This document shows positions 10,976 through 21,624 of a stretch of 64,000 nucleotides of DNA, piece by piece (within the stretch, counting starts at the first letter, position 1; each line of letters opens with the position of its first letter). Position numbers and translations under genes: made by a program. This DNA is from Rhizoctonia solani (taxonomy: Eukaryota; Basidiomycota; Agaricomycetes; Cantharellales; Ceratobasidiaceae), in assembly GCF_016906535.1 (NCBI RefSeq), contig NC_057374.1, forward strand, positions 1,798,001-1,862,000, written 5' to 3'. The notes beneath the pieces are model-generated. The model searched no databases. It was not told the DNA's origin and saw only the letters and a program-made list of their open reading frames with translations.

Positions 10976-12747
10976 CTGTCACATCCTATCCCGATCCTGC
11001 GTACGTTCCTGACGCGGTTCCTGATACCGCATTTCATTCAGCCGGGCTCGGGATGTAATTCCCGGTCCACTTACTGGCAGCAGGATGGATGACTCGGAAA
11101 CCAAAATAGTTGTAGTGTGATGACCGAGTCCGGTGTCGTTCCTACTGAGAACAGAATGATGGGGAAGAGTTATTGATGGTCACCGAGAGTTTTGGCTATT
11201 CATCCGCCAATTCAGTAAAACCTGAGATATCACCCAGAGCACTCGCGCTCCTTGCAAGCCTTCTATCAAGAATGCTACCCGACTGGGGATGTGTTTACCG
11301 ACACGTTTACTGTCAGCAAGATAAATGGGATGTGGTTGATGACCAGGCCCGGCATCGCTTGTGGCTATCCAAGAGTGCCTAGACTATGCAGGATATACTT
11401 TAAAAGTATCAACTGCTGCTTCATAATTATACCACATGCGCTGAATTAGCTATATAGGCTTATTTCCTACTTTCTTTCACATGCTCCTTTTATTCGGGAT
11501 CGCTATTGGGCACATTTTGTATCTGCCAAGCACGTAACTGTGCTGAAAGCCGCGAGGATAGATTGAATTCCCGCGCTCGGTACTTCAAAAACCTCTAAAG
11601 TTCATGAGTGCTTGGGAGCGCCTACAGGTTCTCCCTATGCTCGCCGAGAGCCACAGACTTCTGTAAAGCTCGGTAGATCGAATGTAGATAGACTTATCGA
11701 AATCTTATGATAAAAACTAATTGACAAGTTTATAAACACTCGATTAATGTAAGAGAGAAACAATACATGAAATTTTCGGGTACGCGGGCCTTAAAAGGCG
11801 CCGCGGTACTATATAGGATTTGGTAAGGAGAGTAATATGTTCAGTAACGATAAATGAGACAAATAAGGAAACATATGATACCGTAACGTTACAGCCTCAG
11901 TCAGCTGGCGTTTATGTCGTATTGGAAGACTGATTTGATACTTACTAGCTTAATTTAAGTCCTGTGATCGCCGAACCTACTTTACTGCCCAAACTCCAGC
12001 AGTTCTCGTGGAGCACGCCGCTCCCGAGACCGTAGTATGGAATGGTGTCTGGCGGATTCACGTGACCGTGACCTCCACCCTGGTCAAGTAGCCTATTCGG
12101 TGCCCCCACACGCCGCGGGCTGCATATCCACAGTGACCCAACGTTTATACTTCACTGTGTTACTCTTCTCTACCCCCAAGCATGACTAATATCATATCGT
12201 ATCACTTTCTTCGTTTTATCACACTCCTCTTCCCCTGGTTGCACCCCAGTTCGGCTTACCGCTACTACTACACCCACCCCATCGCTGTCTGGTCTTGATC
12301 CTTGGGCATGGTACACCTTTAGATTTACCATATCTATTTTTTCTTTCGTCTTTTTGGCCCGAGGCTAAGTTTAGAAATTATTAGAAAATGCTGAAATCCA
12401 GATAAGTGGGTGATTGAAGTAATGTATGCCAATGATGTGTGTAGATTGTAAAAGAACCTTCTCCAAGCTCCAGATACTATCCTATCCCACACTTGGATAT
12501 ACTCTACCTTGACTCTTGGTCGAATATTCGCATTGCACACACTAAACCGAATTCGTATTTTCGACAGCACAACCTTGGGTTCATAGCTTAATGGTTCCTC
12601 GCCAGTAATAAGTTTATGTTGCGAAATTTTTGCCCATGAATTTTGCTCAGAACAATGAAATACATGCCAGTGTAGGACGCTCAGCGGAAGTAGAACAGTA
12701 AAGTAAACGATTTAATGACTACTGGAGCCATATCTTGGAGGAGCCAC
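10976..12747. other. Intergenic region with a possible protein fragment
   Basis: There is no complete gene. Between about 11240 and 11385 (plus strand) a short frame reads protein-like (for example FYQECYPTGDVFTDTF), but it has no start, splice partners or recognisable family. The right part is the 3' flank of the LPMO gene. Confidence 0.35.
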
Positions 12748-14039
12748 TTAGAGACACTGGCTATAGTACTATCAAGAAGTATTAGAAAGAGCAAATAAAT
12801 ACATTTAAGTAGAATACTTACGGGGTTCTGTGCTTTGCAGGTGGTACCTTGAACACAAGTGGTCGGGCCAGTCCAATTCACACCACCGCACTGGTACCAC
12901 TTGGCGGCGACAGCACCGGTGGCTTCGGGGGCTGCACTAGTAGGCGCGACAGTTGCAACAGTAGATGTAGCGGCTTGAGTCGAGCTGATAGGGGCAGGGG
13001 CAGAGCTAGCGGCGGCGCTGGTCGTAGGGATGGTGGAGCTCGATGGTGCAGGTTCTGTAGAGGCGGTGACACTGGAAGGGGCTGGAGCCGAAGACGGTTC
13101 GACGGTGGGCTCAGCAGCGGGCTCAGAGCTTTTCAAAGTGCTGCTAGGAGCGACCGCGGTGGAGCTGGGAGCGCTCGGTGCTGCTGTTGTTGGAGCGGGT
13201 GAAGAGCCTCCGGAAGAGCCCCCGGAGTACACTGCAGGTCCTGGGATAGTGTAGGAATCATAGCTTCCATATATGTTGAAAAGAATACCGGGGTCGCTAA
13301 TCAAAGAAATGTTAGCTTAAATAAACCGAAGATAAATACGGAAGACCCACGTAGCAGAGTAAGCACCGGGGAACTTGACAGTCGCAGGGCTAGCGGCGCC
13401 ACCACCAGTAACGTTGATCTGGTAGCACGACATGTACAATTGAGCACCTCCAGCTGATCCAGCGACGTGCAAGGCGATGACTTCAGCACGGATCAGGTAG
13501 TTTCCAGCCGGGAGGTCGGCAGGGATGGTAAACTCGACCTTGCCGCAGTTGGCATTCATGACATCCGTTCCCCAGTAATCCTTGCTAACGAGGCCGGTTT
13601 CGGCGACCTTGAACCAGCTAGCCTCGGAGCCAACAGCGGTGGCTGCGTTGTCGACCTTGGCCATGTAGATGATGGTAGGACCGTCATGATTACCACCGAT
13701 GGCCTCAGTCGCACAGTTTCGGTCATTGGGTTGCTGGTGCATTTCGACAGCAACCTTGGTGCCGGCTTCAACAGGGCATGTAGCAGCCGCGGCGACCTCG
13801 CCATTAGTGTTGCAGGCAAGAGTCTAACGAGAGTATAAGATTATTAGATTGAGGGCGAGAAACACAGATATATGCGTACTTACGTTGGACGTGAGATCGG
13901 TGATTGGGCTGTTGTTTGCAGGAGCACGAACGCACTTGGTGCCTTCATCAACACCGCCAACCCAGAGGTTTTGGAAAGTAGCATGTGCATGCGCAGCAGA
14001 CGCGGCAGCAAGAGCAGCAATAATGGCACCAGCACGCAT
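12748..14039 (-). CDS. AA9 lytic polysaccharide monooxygenase with C-terminal CBM1
   Basis: This is a secreted copper enzyme that oxidatively cleaves cellulose or related glucans. A signal peptide (MRAGAIIAALAAASAAHA, 18 aa) precedes mature HATFQNLWVGG, whose first histidine would form the copper histidine brace; the second brace His is probably in the GGNHDGPTIIYMAK region. Further family segments are ASWFKVAETGLV, FTIPADLPAGNYLIRAEVIALH and GGAQLYMSCYQINV. A linker of ~130 residues very rich in Ser, Thr, Ala and Pro leads to a CBM1 reading WYQCGGVNWTGPTTC. This module is completed across the last intron (YYSQCL then stop), giving all cysteines and aromatic residues expected for cellulose binding. 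There are about four introns. The sense strand of the 5' leader is strongly pyrimidine-rich (see 14060-14135). Confidence 0.95.
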
Positions 14040-17000
14040 TTCGTGTTAAAACTTAAAGAATGCTTCGAGCAAAAGTATCAAATGAAAGGAAAGGGAGGGG
14101 AAGGGAAGGAGAGTGAAAAGAGGAAAGATGTCACAGTAGTTTGAGGAAAAAATGAGCCATTTCTCCTACCTTTTATCTACTCTTGGTCCCGTTGCCAAGT
14201 CTAGTACGGTTGAGCGGACAAACATCGGGATAGAAACCATTGGGCACTGGCCAATCCTGTTGCGGTAACCAATGTTCTCAAGACAGCTGTTCCTTCAGGA
14301 TGACTAAATTATGGATATCCCAGGGATAGATCCGGCTTCAATGGAGTCCACGCAACCGACATTGATACGATGCGCTGGTCAAAGAACCCCACTTCGCCCC
14401 GTTGTTATGGGATCCCAGTGGAAATGTGTTCTTTTCGGGAGTCTTATAGACGCACCTAGTGTGTGTAAACATGGTTAGTTCTTGCACTATATAGATCTCA
14501 CTCTGCTATGTGGCTATCAAGCTCATAGGGCGATTTTATTCTAATGCGTCAGCCTTACGGCCAGACAAACTTGCAGTGGCCAAGCCGAAAAAAAATCAAA
14601 ATACTGGGTCGGAATGGAACTTACGGAAACCTGATGATGACATAATCCACCCAAGCCAGGATTGTTACCAAGGGAAGTTATGAGACATGATAGTGGTTGA
14701 TGGCCGTGGTCTCCGCAACGAGGAATGAAGTTCTTAAATTGAGGTATAACGAAGAAGACCTGAATAGCTACGATCCTATGTTCTGTAATACACAAAACGT
14801 TAACATGAACTAATTTATGGTCTTGGCGGGATAAGCTCAACAAAGTCTAAATTACAGGGGTAGGCACAGGCACTAAAGTAACATTCCGAAGAAAAATACC
14901 AACAACGGCGTTTCCGAAATAACCATCATCATAGATGCGAATGGTGATCAAAGATTGACTTAATCTTTTTACCTACAGCTTAGCCGACCAGGCTGGCAAG
15001 AATGTTTGAATTACAACACAGGAGCGACGTAAAAGCAGGAATCATAGGGTATTGAACACACTCTTTGATTAATCCGGCAAAACCTGAAAGTTCTACTTTC
15101 ATATGGATTATCCTCGCTTTTAGCGGCCATAGCTTCGCGGAAGTTCGGGGAACACAAAGAACAAGGACCCACATAAGTGACGTGGTACGTGATTGGGTGG
15201 TTTGCGCTTAAACGATAGTAATTTGCTATCACTGAAAACCGGTAGACCCATAGCTTAGGCAACGATCCAACTCTATGTTAGATGATTTTCCACAAGGTCA
15301 CAAGAGAGAGGGTTAAACACACTTGATTCGAGTCACTTGGCTCCGAAGTTGGGCTAGTGCAGTTGCCTCAAAATCTGGGAATTAACAAATTACTGCTTAC
15401 GTGAAACCCCCTTAAGTTTACTAATTGATTAACTGAGGGGACGTTATCATTCTAAATTCTTCAAGGGCCAGATATGTGGTCCAGAGCACCTAACAAACTC
15501 GCCGGTACGTTTTCCCGAAACGCTATCTTTGGGAAGCATTTATACGGCACCTCATGGTACCTTTCATCTCTGTAGTTAATATTCACCACACGACTCGTAC
15601 TTGGGGATCATTGGATAAAACACAGTTAAGGGGGCTATATTGGCTTGTACCCAATACGGCTCTGGAGGCATGGTTTTTACCCCAGCAGTCAATGATATCC
15701 GAATCGATAAGCATCTATATGACTCAATGTCTTCATAGGCTCTGCCTCGCGCAATAAATTCTGGAATGCTTGCGATTACCAGAATACTCAGGTACAGTAG
15801 TGTTGGATGTTCATGACGAACTTATCAAAGCCCGTAGATAAATCGATTGACGAGATAGCGATAGCAGACTTACCATACATCATCTTCCAGAGTGCATTGG
15901 GGATACACAGACCAGAAACATAGTGTCAATTAGTTACTACACCGACCAAATGCTTGTTTCATTCATGGTTGAGTGAATGGGGATGAGTTCTCGCACGCAT
16001 ACTGCTAGTACTTCTGCGTTCATGCGGGTGATGTATGTATAATGTTAGGTCTAAGTAAGCGAAGGAGACTCTTAGTGATTGAGCTATCACGACCAGAGTT
16101 ACTTGTGCATGCGTGGGGGAGGGGGATCTAAGCTGTAAGACGTGAATTATGAATTATCCGAGTTTACGAGTAGATAGCATGAGGTCACGATCCAAGCTAC
16201 AAAACTGGGTAGCCAAGCCACCTTTATACTTCTGCCGAAAGGGACTAGGAGGTAGTAAAATCGAGCCTGAGAGCCCTCCTGGGAAGCAGTCTCATAGGCT
16301 CAAAGTTTAGGACAAGGGACTAAACCAGCTCAGATCGTAGACTTGTAAACATTGGTACGTTGACTACGGGTCGCACACGCCACACTTCTCTTGAGCACTG
16401 ACTTATGATATTTCACAGGAAATTTGGTTGCTGTTGTAATCTAAGGGCTTCATTCACTCAATTATAGCTATACTGCGAGTAACCAGTCCCTAGGTCTCAA
16501 TGGCTACAATAACGTCATAACAGCGCTATCCTCCCTGAACTTAAACAATTACCTACCATATGTTACAGAAACAATGAGTAGCTATGCTACCATTGCTTAG
16601 AGAAGTTAACCTGGTCGAATTTCGATCCAGGGTCGGGAGTTGGGTCGACGTCAGATACCGAGCACCTGGACTCTATGACTATGACTCGATCGTACCAATT
16701 ATCATAAATTTTCACAGAAACGGTCATATTTGCTTGGGGTTGTATATCCATGGAACCTTCTTTACTACCGGCTATATGCGCCACACTCTTTGGTATCCCA
16801 TTCTCACCTGTCGCGATAGGACATCTGAGCTTAGCGCTAATACCTATCTATAGTCTCGTTTTGATCTTTCCCACCTTGATGCTTGATAGTGCTTCCGTTT
16901 TCGAGACCGTGGTAGTCTTATTAACCTTATAATCCCTCGATACGTATAATTTAACTTACATAACAGCCGATGTGCGACACGGGAGTAATAAATTTCAGAG

Positions 17001-17409
17001 TATCATCACTAAGGCAGGTTTCGGACTTCGGCCTAGGTATCTAGACAATCCAATATAAGGGCTTCAACATCTATAACTAATTGTTGTAAGACATAGGTTG
17101 AGCCGGGGATTACGCACGCGATGACTGTCAGCAGCCGACCTGGGAGAACCTTCGCCAAGGAATGAAGTAATTAAAGAATATTAGGGGCTGAATGAGAGGT
17201 CAATCTAGATTTATCCATCCGAGGACGAGGATTGCGCTATGTAAAGAGGCAAAAGTACAACGCTGGAGCTCGACAACTCAAGTGAGCTCTGTCCACACCC
17301 ACCCGACCATTCGTCTCACACAACGTCGTTACTGGCCCAAGTCAACCCGTCAGTCCAACTTCCCGAAACATCTAACCCCTGAGTCAAGGACCCTGGTTTC
17401 CGGATGACA
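14040..17409. other. Gene-poor region
   Basis: About 3.4 kb without a recognisable gene. The first 150 bp are the LPMO promoter, with a purine-rich plus strand at 14075-14135. The rest has scattered stops in all frames and no transposon, tRNA or rRNA that I can recognise. Confidence 0.5.
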
Positions 17410-17423
17410 TCACGTGCCACGTG
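17410..17423. repeat. LINE target-site duplication (3' side copy)
   Basis: TCACGTGCCACGTG, identical to 23889-23902. It directly borders the poly(T) that is the minus-strand element's poly(A) tail. Confidence 0.9.
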
Positions 17424-17703
17424 TTTTTTTTTTTTTTTTTTTTTTAATACATTTCCATATATAAGCAATACGGGAGCTACATGCGAACTAGGCAAACCGC
17501 TCACAAAAGAGAAACCGAACCGTGAAAGCTACAGAGGGAGGCAGAAAGAGAAACGCAACAAAAGGAAACAAACCAAACGAGAACGTAGCACGGTCAGAGA
17601 TCAAAGGAAAAGGTCGCGTGGCGACATACAGGTGGCTTAAGGCCTAACTCGGGGTAGAGGCCGTAAGGGCGGGGGTGATGGGGCGGCCTTATGGGCGTAT
17701 ATA

Positions 17704-20700
17704 CTACATGGTTTGAGCGGTTGCCTGCGGGCCTCCTCGTCTTCGTCCTATGCCCGTCCTGGCGATGAATTTTGCGACTGCTTCGAGACCTGCAAGGGAG
17801 CCAAACAGTGTGGGGTCATTGATATTGGTGGAAAACTCACTAAGTATCCCCCTGTGTCCCGCCGTAGCGGGACAGGAGGTGGTTAAATGAAATATGGTCT
17901 CGTCCGATTCCCCGCAAGCGCACCTGGGATCGACGTCGTGATGGAATTGGGCGTGGTATTCTCCGTAATGTCCATGCCCCGTGAGGTACTGCACGAGGCG
18001 GCACTCGAGGTCCCTGCCCAGTTTGCTAGTGTTAAAGATCGGGTGTAACTTTAGTGCGGGAGGGCGGGGGATGTAGTATTTGGAGTTGATTCTGGACTCG
18101 GTGTGATCGTGCCACGCTTTCTTCCAAGATCGTACGGTCTTCCGTGTGGCTTGTTCTCTAGCCCACGTTATGGTGCGGTTGAAGATAGGGGTCGGAGTAG
18201 CTCTAGCTCCTTCGTTCGCCAGCCGGTCCGCTGTTTCGTTGCCTTCGACTCCGCTGTGCCCGGGCGTCCAGGTGATATGAATGGATCGTTCGGGGTGTCC
18301 CTCTACGAATGCCTTGGCGGCAGGGACGAAAACTCTGGAGGTGAACTGGCACGGGTGTCGAGATAGGTCGGCAATGGATCTGACAGCGGCTTGATTATCG
18401 CAGTAAATTCGTATTTTACGATATCCTTGGTTTTCGGCTATTTGTTTAGCTTTCATGAACGCTAAGAGAATTCCCAGCATTTCCGCATCGTATATGTTCG
18501 CTCGTGGTCCGATTCCAATCGACGACGATGACAAAGTCCTTTTTCCGGCTCGTATAACGTAGCCGACGCCGACTTTCCGAATGCCATTGGACACCGCCGC
18601 GTGTCCATCTGAGTAGCCAAGAACGCTGGCATGACAATCTTCCAGTACGCTAATTTCGGATAGGATTTTGTCGCGGTATTCGTCGCGTTTGAGGCCGTCG
18701 GAGGTGTCCTTGATTTTGATTTGATCAGGGAACGGGATTGCTGGATCGGACGGGTGGTTGATATGCGTTGAGACGAACTCGATGTGTGGGTGACTATGTG
18801 ATGCGATGAAGTGGATGGGGGATTGTAAGCTCTCGGCCTTGTTATTCCTGTTGCTGTTAAGGGTGGGTATATGCGTATCCCATGATGCTGGGAGACGTTT
18901 AGCAACTTCGGATGACTTGGGGATGGTTCTAAGTTTAGCCGAGTAGTTCATGATAAGCTTCTGGCACGTGATGTGTATGGGCGGGATGGAGGCTAGATGT
19001 TCGAGACAGGGGATAGGAGTGGTTTTGAAGGCTCCAAGGAGCCATCTCAGTCCTTGGTTCTGGACCTTCCTAAGCGGTTCAAGCAACGACTTCTGTCTGC
19101 GCCCCAGAAACCACAGAGGGGATCCATATGTAAGGATTGGGATGACGCAGGTGAGGTATAGGATGCGCGCGTGTTTGATGGTAAGTCCGCGCTGTGTGTT
19201 GGCTAGCATTCCTAGTCCAGCTATGATGGCTTTAGCTTTGTTGGTGGAGTTAGAGATATGCTCTTTGAACGTGAGCTTCCTATCTAAGTAGAAACCTAGC
19301 CAACGAATGCATCCTTGGGGCAGTATGGTATAATTCTTGCCATTCAGGGTAAGGTGAAGACTGGGGTTGGAAGAGTGGTTAGAGTGGCGGTAGAAATGTA
19401 TTAAGTCAGACTTATCAATTTCAAATTCTAATCCAAGTTGGGAGGCTATGTGAGACACCCGAGTGGCTATCCGCCGCATTGTAGCCACATTATACTCATG
19501 AGACTTCCCCCACGCCAAAATGGTGAAGTCGTCTATGTAGGCAAAGGACTGTGCGTGTGGGTCTTGCGCAGCAATTAGGAGTGGGGTGGAGTATAATGAG
19601 GATAAAATGGGGGATAGAGGAGAACCTTGGGGAATTCCCACAGGTGGGAGGGCTATAGGAGGGCAGAGGTGACCGTCCACTCTAAATTGCGCAGTTCTAT
19701 GGCTGAGGTAAGATCTGAGCCAATTGCAAATTTGATTGGGGTACCCCATGCAATCCAGAGTGTAAATTAGCCTCCTGTGATCCACGTTGTTGAAGTATCC
19801 AGATACGTCCAGGGTGATGAGTGAGACCCTGTGGTTGGACTTCCAGTGTGATTTGATGTCGTGGATCATGCATAGCCCAGCGTCGGTGCAAGATGTGATG
19901 TCTTTACCCCCAAACTGGCTGTGTGGGATGAGTGAATGCTTGCCAGCCTCAGAGGTGATTCGAGTTGTGATAACCTTCTCTAGAAGTTTGGATAGCGTCT
20001 CTAGTAGAGCGATGGGACGATAGTTTTTGGGTAGTGACATGTCTTGGCGACGGGGCTTTGGGATGGGGGCAATGACGCAGTTACGCAGCACTGAGGGATG
20101 ATATCCAATTCTCAAGCAGAGGTTGAATAGGTTGACAAAGATACTAGTGTTGCACCAGAAGGCCCATTTGAGGAGCCTGTAGTTTGAGCCAAATGCGCCA
20201 GGGGAGGATTTGTTGGAAGTGCATTTGATGGCGTTAGCAATTTCGTCTGTGGATATCTCCTGGAATGGGCGTTTGGTCATGGCCCTGATTCCTAGTGGAT
20301 GTAGAGATATATTAGGGTTGGCAATAGACGGAAAGAATTGCTTAGCCAGATTTTCGGCTTTGTGGTGCGGGTGCGTGGCTGTGAGGCCTCCATTGGGGCT
20401 TTTGATCGGGGGCAGTAAGGACCGGCGCTTCCCCTGGAACCATTTGAGCGACTCGAAGACTTTGGACGTGCGGATTTCGGCGAGTATGCGATCTCCGTGG
20501 CTTCGACGTGCGCGTCTGATGGCGCCGCGTAACGTTGAGCGAAGTTGTTCTCGGGTGCGGTTCTCGGGGTTATGTTTGAGGTCGTTGAGCGCGCCTGAGC
20601 ACTCGGCGTTCCACCATGGGGATCGCGGCGGTCCGTTACCTTTCTTTTTCTTGTTGCCGTCGGGCATTGTTTTGATCGTCGCGGTTGACATGGCCTCCAG

Positions 20701-21624
20701 GATCGCCCCCGTGATCAAGTCGGCGTCTTCGGCGGTATTGGGGTCTTCGGGGAGGTCAAATTTCTTGAGGGCTTTGGCGTATGCTTCGACCCATTTGTCC
20801 TCCCGCTTGGGGTCGATTGGCCTGTGCGACGTGAGAATCGCTTCTTCAACAGGTTCGTCTTGATCGAACGGCTGGATTGACCATGTGATGGCCATGTGGT
20901 CCGAGCCGCATGATCTGCCGGTCGATGGCGTGTCTACTTCCCAGTTGAAGTCGGGCCACGCCTCGACGGCCCTATTGTTAAGAAACGTAAGATCGATAAT
21001 AGAGTTGGAAGCGGGGTTAGAAGCAATGCGGGTGGGGTGCGAGGTGTGGTTCATAATTGTGAGGTCGTTGAACTCAGCGTAATCTCTAAACTCCCTTTCC
21101 GTTTGGTTCGGGTGTCTGTTTTTCCATTTGGAACCGTCTAGGGCCCAGTCTGGGTGGTGGAGGTTGAAGTCGCCTGTGAGGATGAGAGGTCGATCGATCG
21201 GTATGATTTCGTTGGTGAGGTGATTTATGGTTCTGTGTGCCTCTTTTCCGTGTGCGTAGACGTTGACGATGGTGAATTTGTGGTTGTCGAGGAAGAGGTC
21301 AACTGCGAGGATATCGCGGTGAATCGGGACGCAGTTTGAGAATTGGGCATGAATGTTGCGCTCTTTTCGGATATACATAGCGACGCTGGGCCCTTTTTCG
21401 TCGGTGAAGCCCGGGGGGATGATGCATAAGAAATTATTAGAGTTAGTGGTGCCATAAATATTATGAAGAGTGGGGTCGATATTCTTTTGGGAGCCAATAC
21501 GACCCCACCAGATGTCCTGAAAAATAAAAATGTCAAAGTGCGCGTATAGGGGTTCGTTGAGCAGGGCGTGCATGCGCGGGTTGCAGCCTGCGACGTTAAG
21601 TTGGATGCAGTGTCTTTCAGTCAT
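17704..21624 (-). CDS. LINE ORF2: endonuclease-reverse transcriptase-RNase H
   Basis: This polyprotein of about 1,306 aa copies the element at the nicked target. The N-terminal ~230 residues form an APE-like endonuclease (IQLNVAGCNP, FIFQDIWWG, LILTGDFNLHHPDW, GSDHMAITW). The reverse transcriptase follows with YRPIALLETLSKLLEK, LITLDVSGYFNNVDH, GIPQGSPLSPILS and the catalytic FAYIDDF near residue 695. RNase H spans roughly residues 1000-1140 with all four acidic positions (YSDG, YDAEM, YCDNQAA, NETADRLA). A CxC...H...C zinc element (CACGESDETIFHLTTSC) closes the protein. The frame is open up to 21771, but the ATG at 21624 was chosen: the endonuclease starts there and it overlaps the ORF1 stop by 8 nt. 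Confidence 0.94.
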   Translation of the reverse strand: MTERHCIQLNVAGCNPRMHALLNEPLYAHFDIFIFQDIWWGRIGSQKNIDPTLHNIYGTTNSNNFLCIIPPGFTDEKGPSVAMYIRKERNIHAQFSNCVPIHRDILAVDLFLDNHKFTIVNVYAHGKEAHRTINHLTNEIIPIDRPLILTGDFNLHHPDWALDGSKWKNRHPNQTEREFRDYAEFNDLTIMNHTSHPTRIASNPASNSIIDLTFLNNRAVEAWPDFNWEVDTPSTGRSCGSDHMAITWSIQPFDQDEPVEEAILTSHRPIDPKREDKWVEAYAKALKKFDLPEDPNTAEDADLITGAILEAMSTATIKTMPDGNKKKKGNGPPRSPWWNAECSGALNDLKHNPENRTREQLRSTLRGAIRRARRSHGDRILAEIRTSKVFESLKWFQGKRRSLLPPIKSPNGGLTATHPHHKAENLAKQFFPSIANPNISLHPLGIRAMTKRPFQEISTDEIANAIKCTSNKSSPGAFGSNYRLLKWAFWCNTSIFVNLFNLCLRIGYHPSVLRNCVIAPIPKPRRQDMSLPKNYRPIALLETLSKLLEKVITTRITSEAGKHSLIPHSQFGGKDITSCTDAGLCMIHDIKSHWKSNHRVSLITLDVSGYFNNVDHRRLIYTLDCMGYPNQICNWLRSYLSHRTAQFRVDGHLCPPIALPPVGIPQGSPLSPILSSLYSTPLLIAAQDPHAQSFAYIDDFTILAWGKSHEYNVATMRRIATRVSHIASQLGLEFEIDKSDLIHFYRHSNHSSNPSLHLTLNGKNYTILPQGCIRWLGFYLDRKLTFKEHISNSTNKAKAIIAGLGMLANTQRGLTIKHARILYLTCVIPILTYGSPLWFLGRRQKSLLEPLRKVQNQGLRWLLGAFKTTPIPCLEHLASIPPIHITCQKLIMNYSAKLRTIPKSSEVAKRLPASWDTHIPTLNSNRNNKAESLQSPIHFIASHSHPHIEFVSTHINHPSDPAIPFPDQIKIKDTSDGLKRDEYRDKILSEISVLEDCHASVLGYSDGHAAVSNGIRKVGVGYVIRAGKRTLSSSSIGIGPRANIYDAEMLGILLAFMKAKQIAENQGYRKIRIYCDNQAAVRSIADLSRHPCQFTSRVFVPAAKAFVEGHPERSIHITWTPGHSGVEGNETADRLANEGARATPTPIFNRTITWAREQATRKTVRSWKKAWHDHTESRINSKYYIPRPPALKLHPIFNTSKLGRDLECRLVQYLTGHGHYGEYHAQFHHDVDPRCACGESDETIFHLTTSCPATAGHRGILSEFSTNINDPTLFGSLAGLEAVAKFIARTGIGRRRGGPQATAQTM

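Noticed and set aside
12849..13254. Plus-strand Gly/Arg- and Ala/Gly-rich frames opposite the LPMO linker
   Set aside because: They are antisense shadows of the Ser/Thr/Ala/Pro linker codons; no start context or splice structure.
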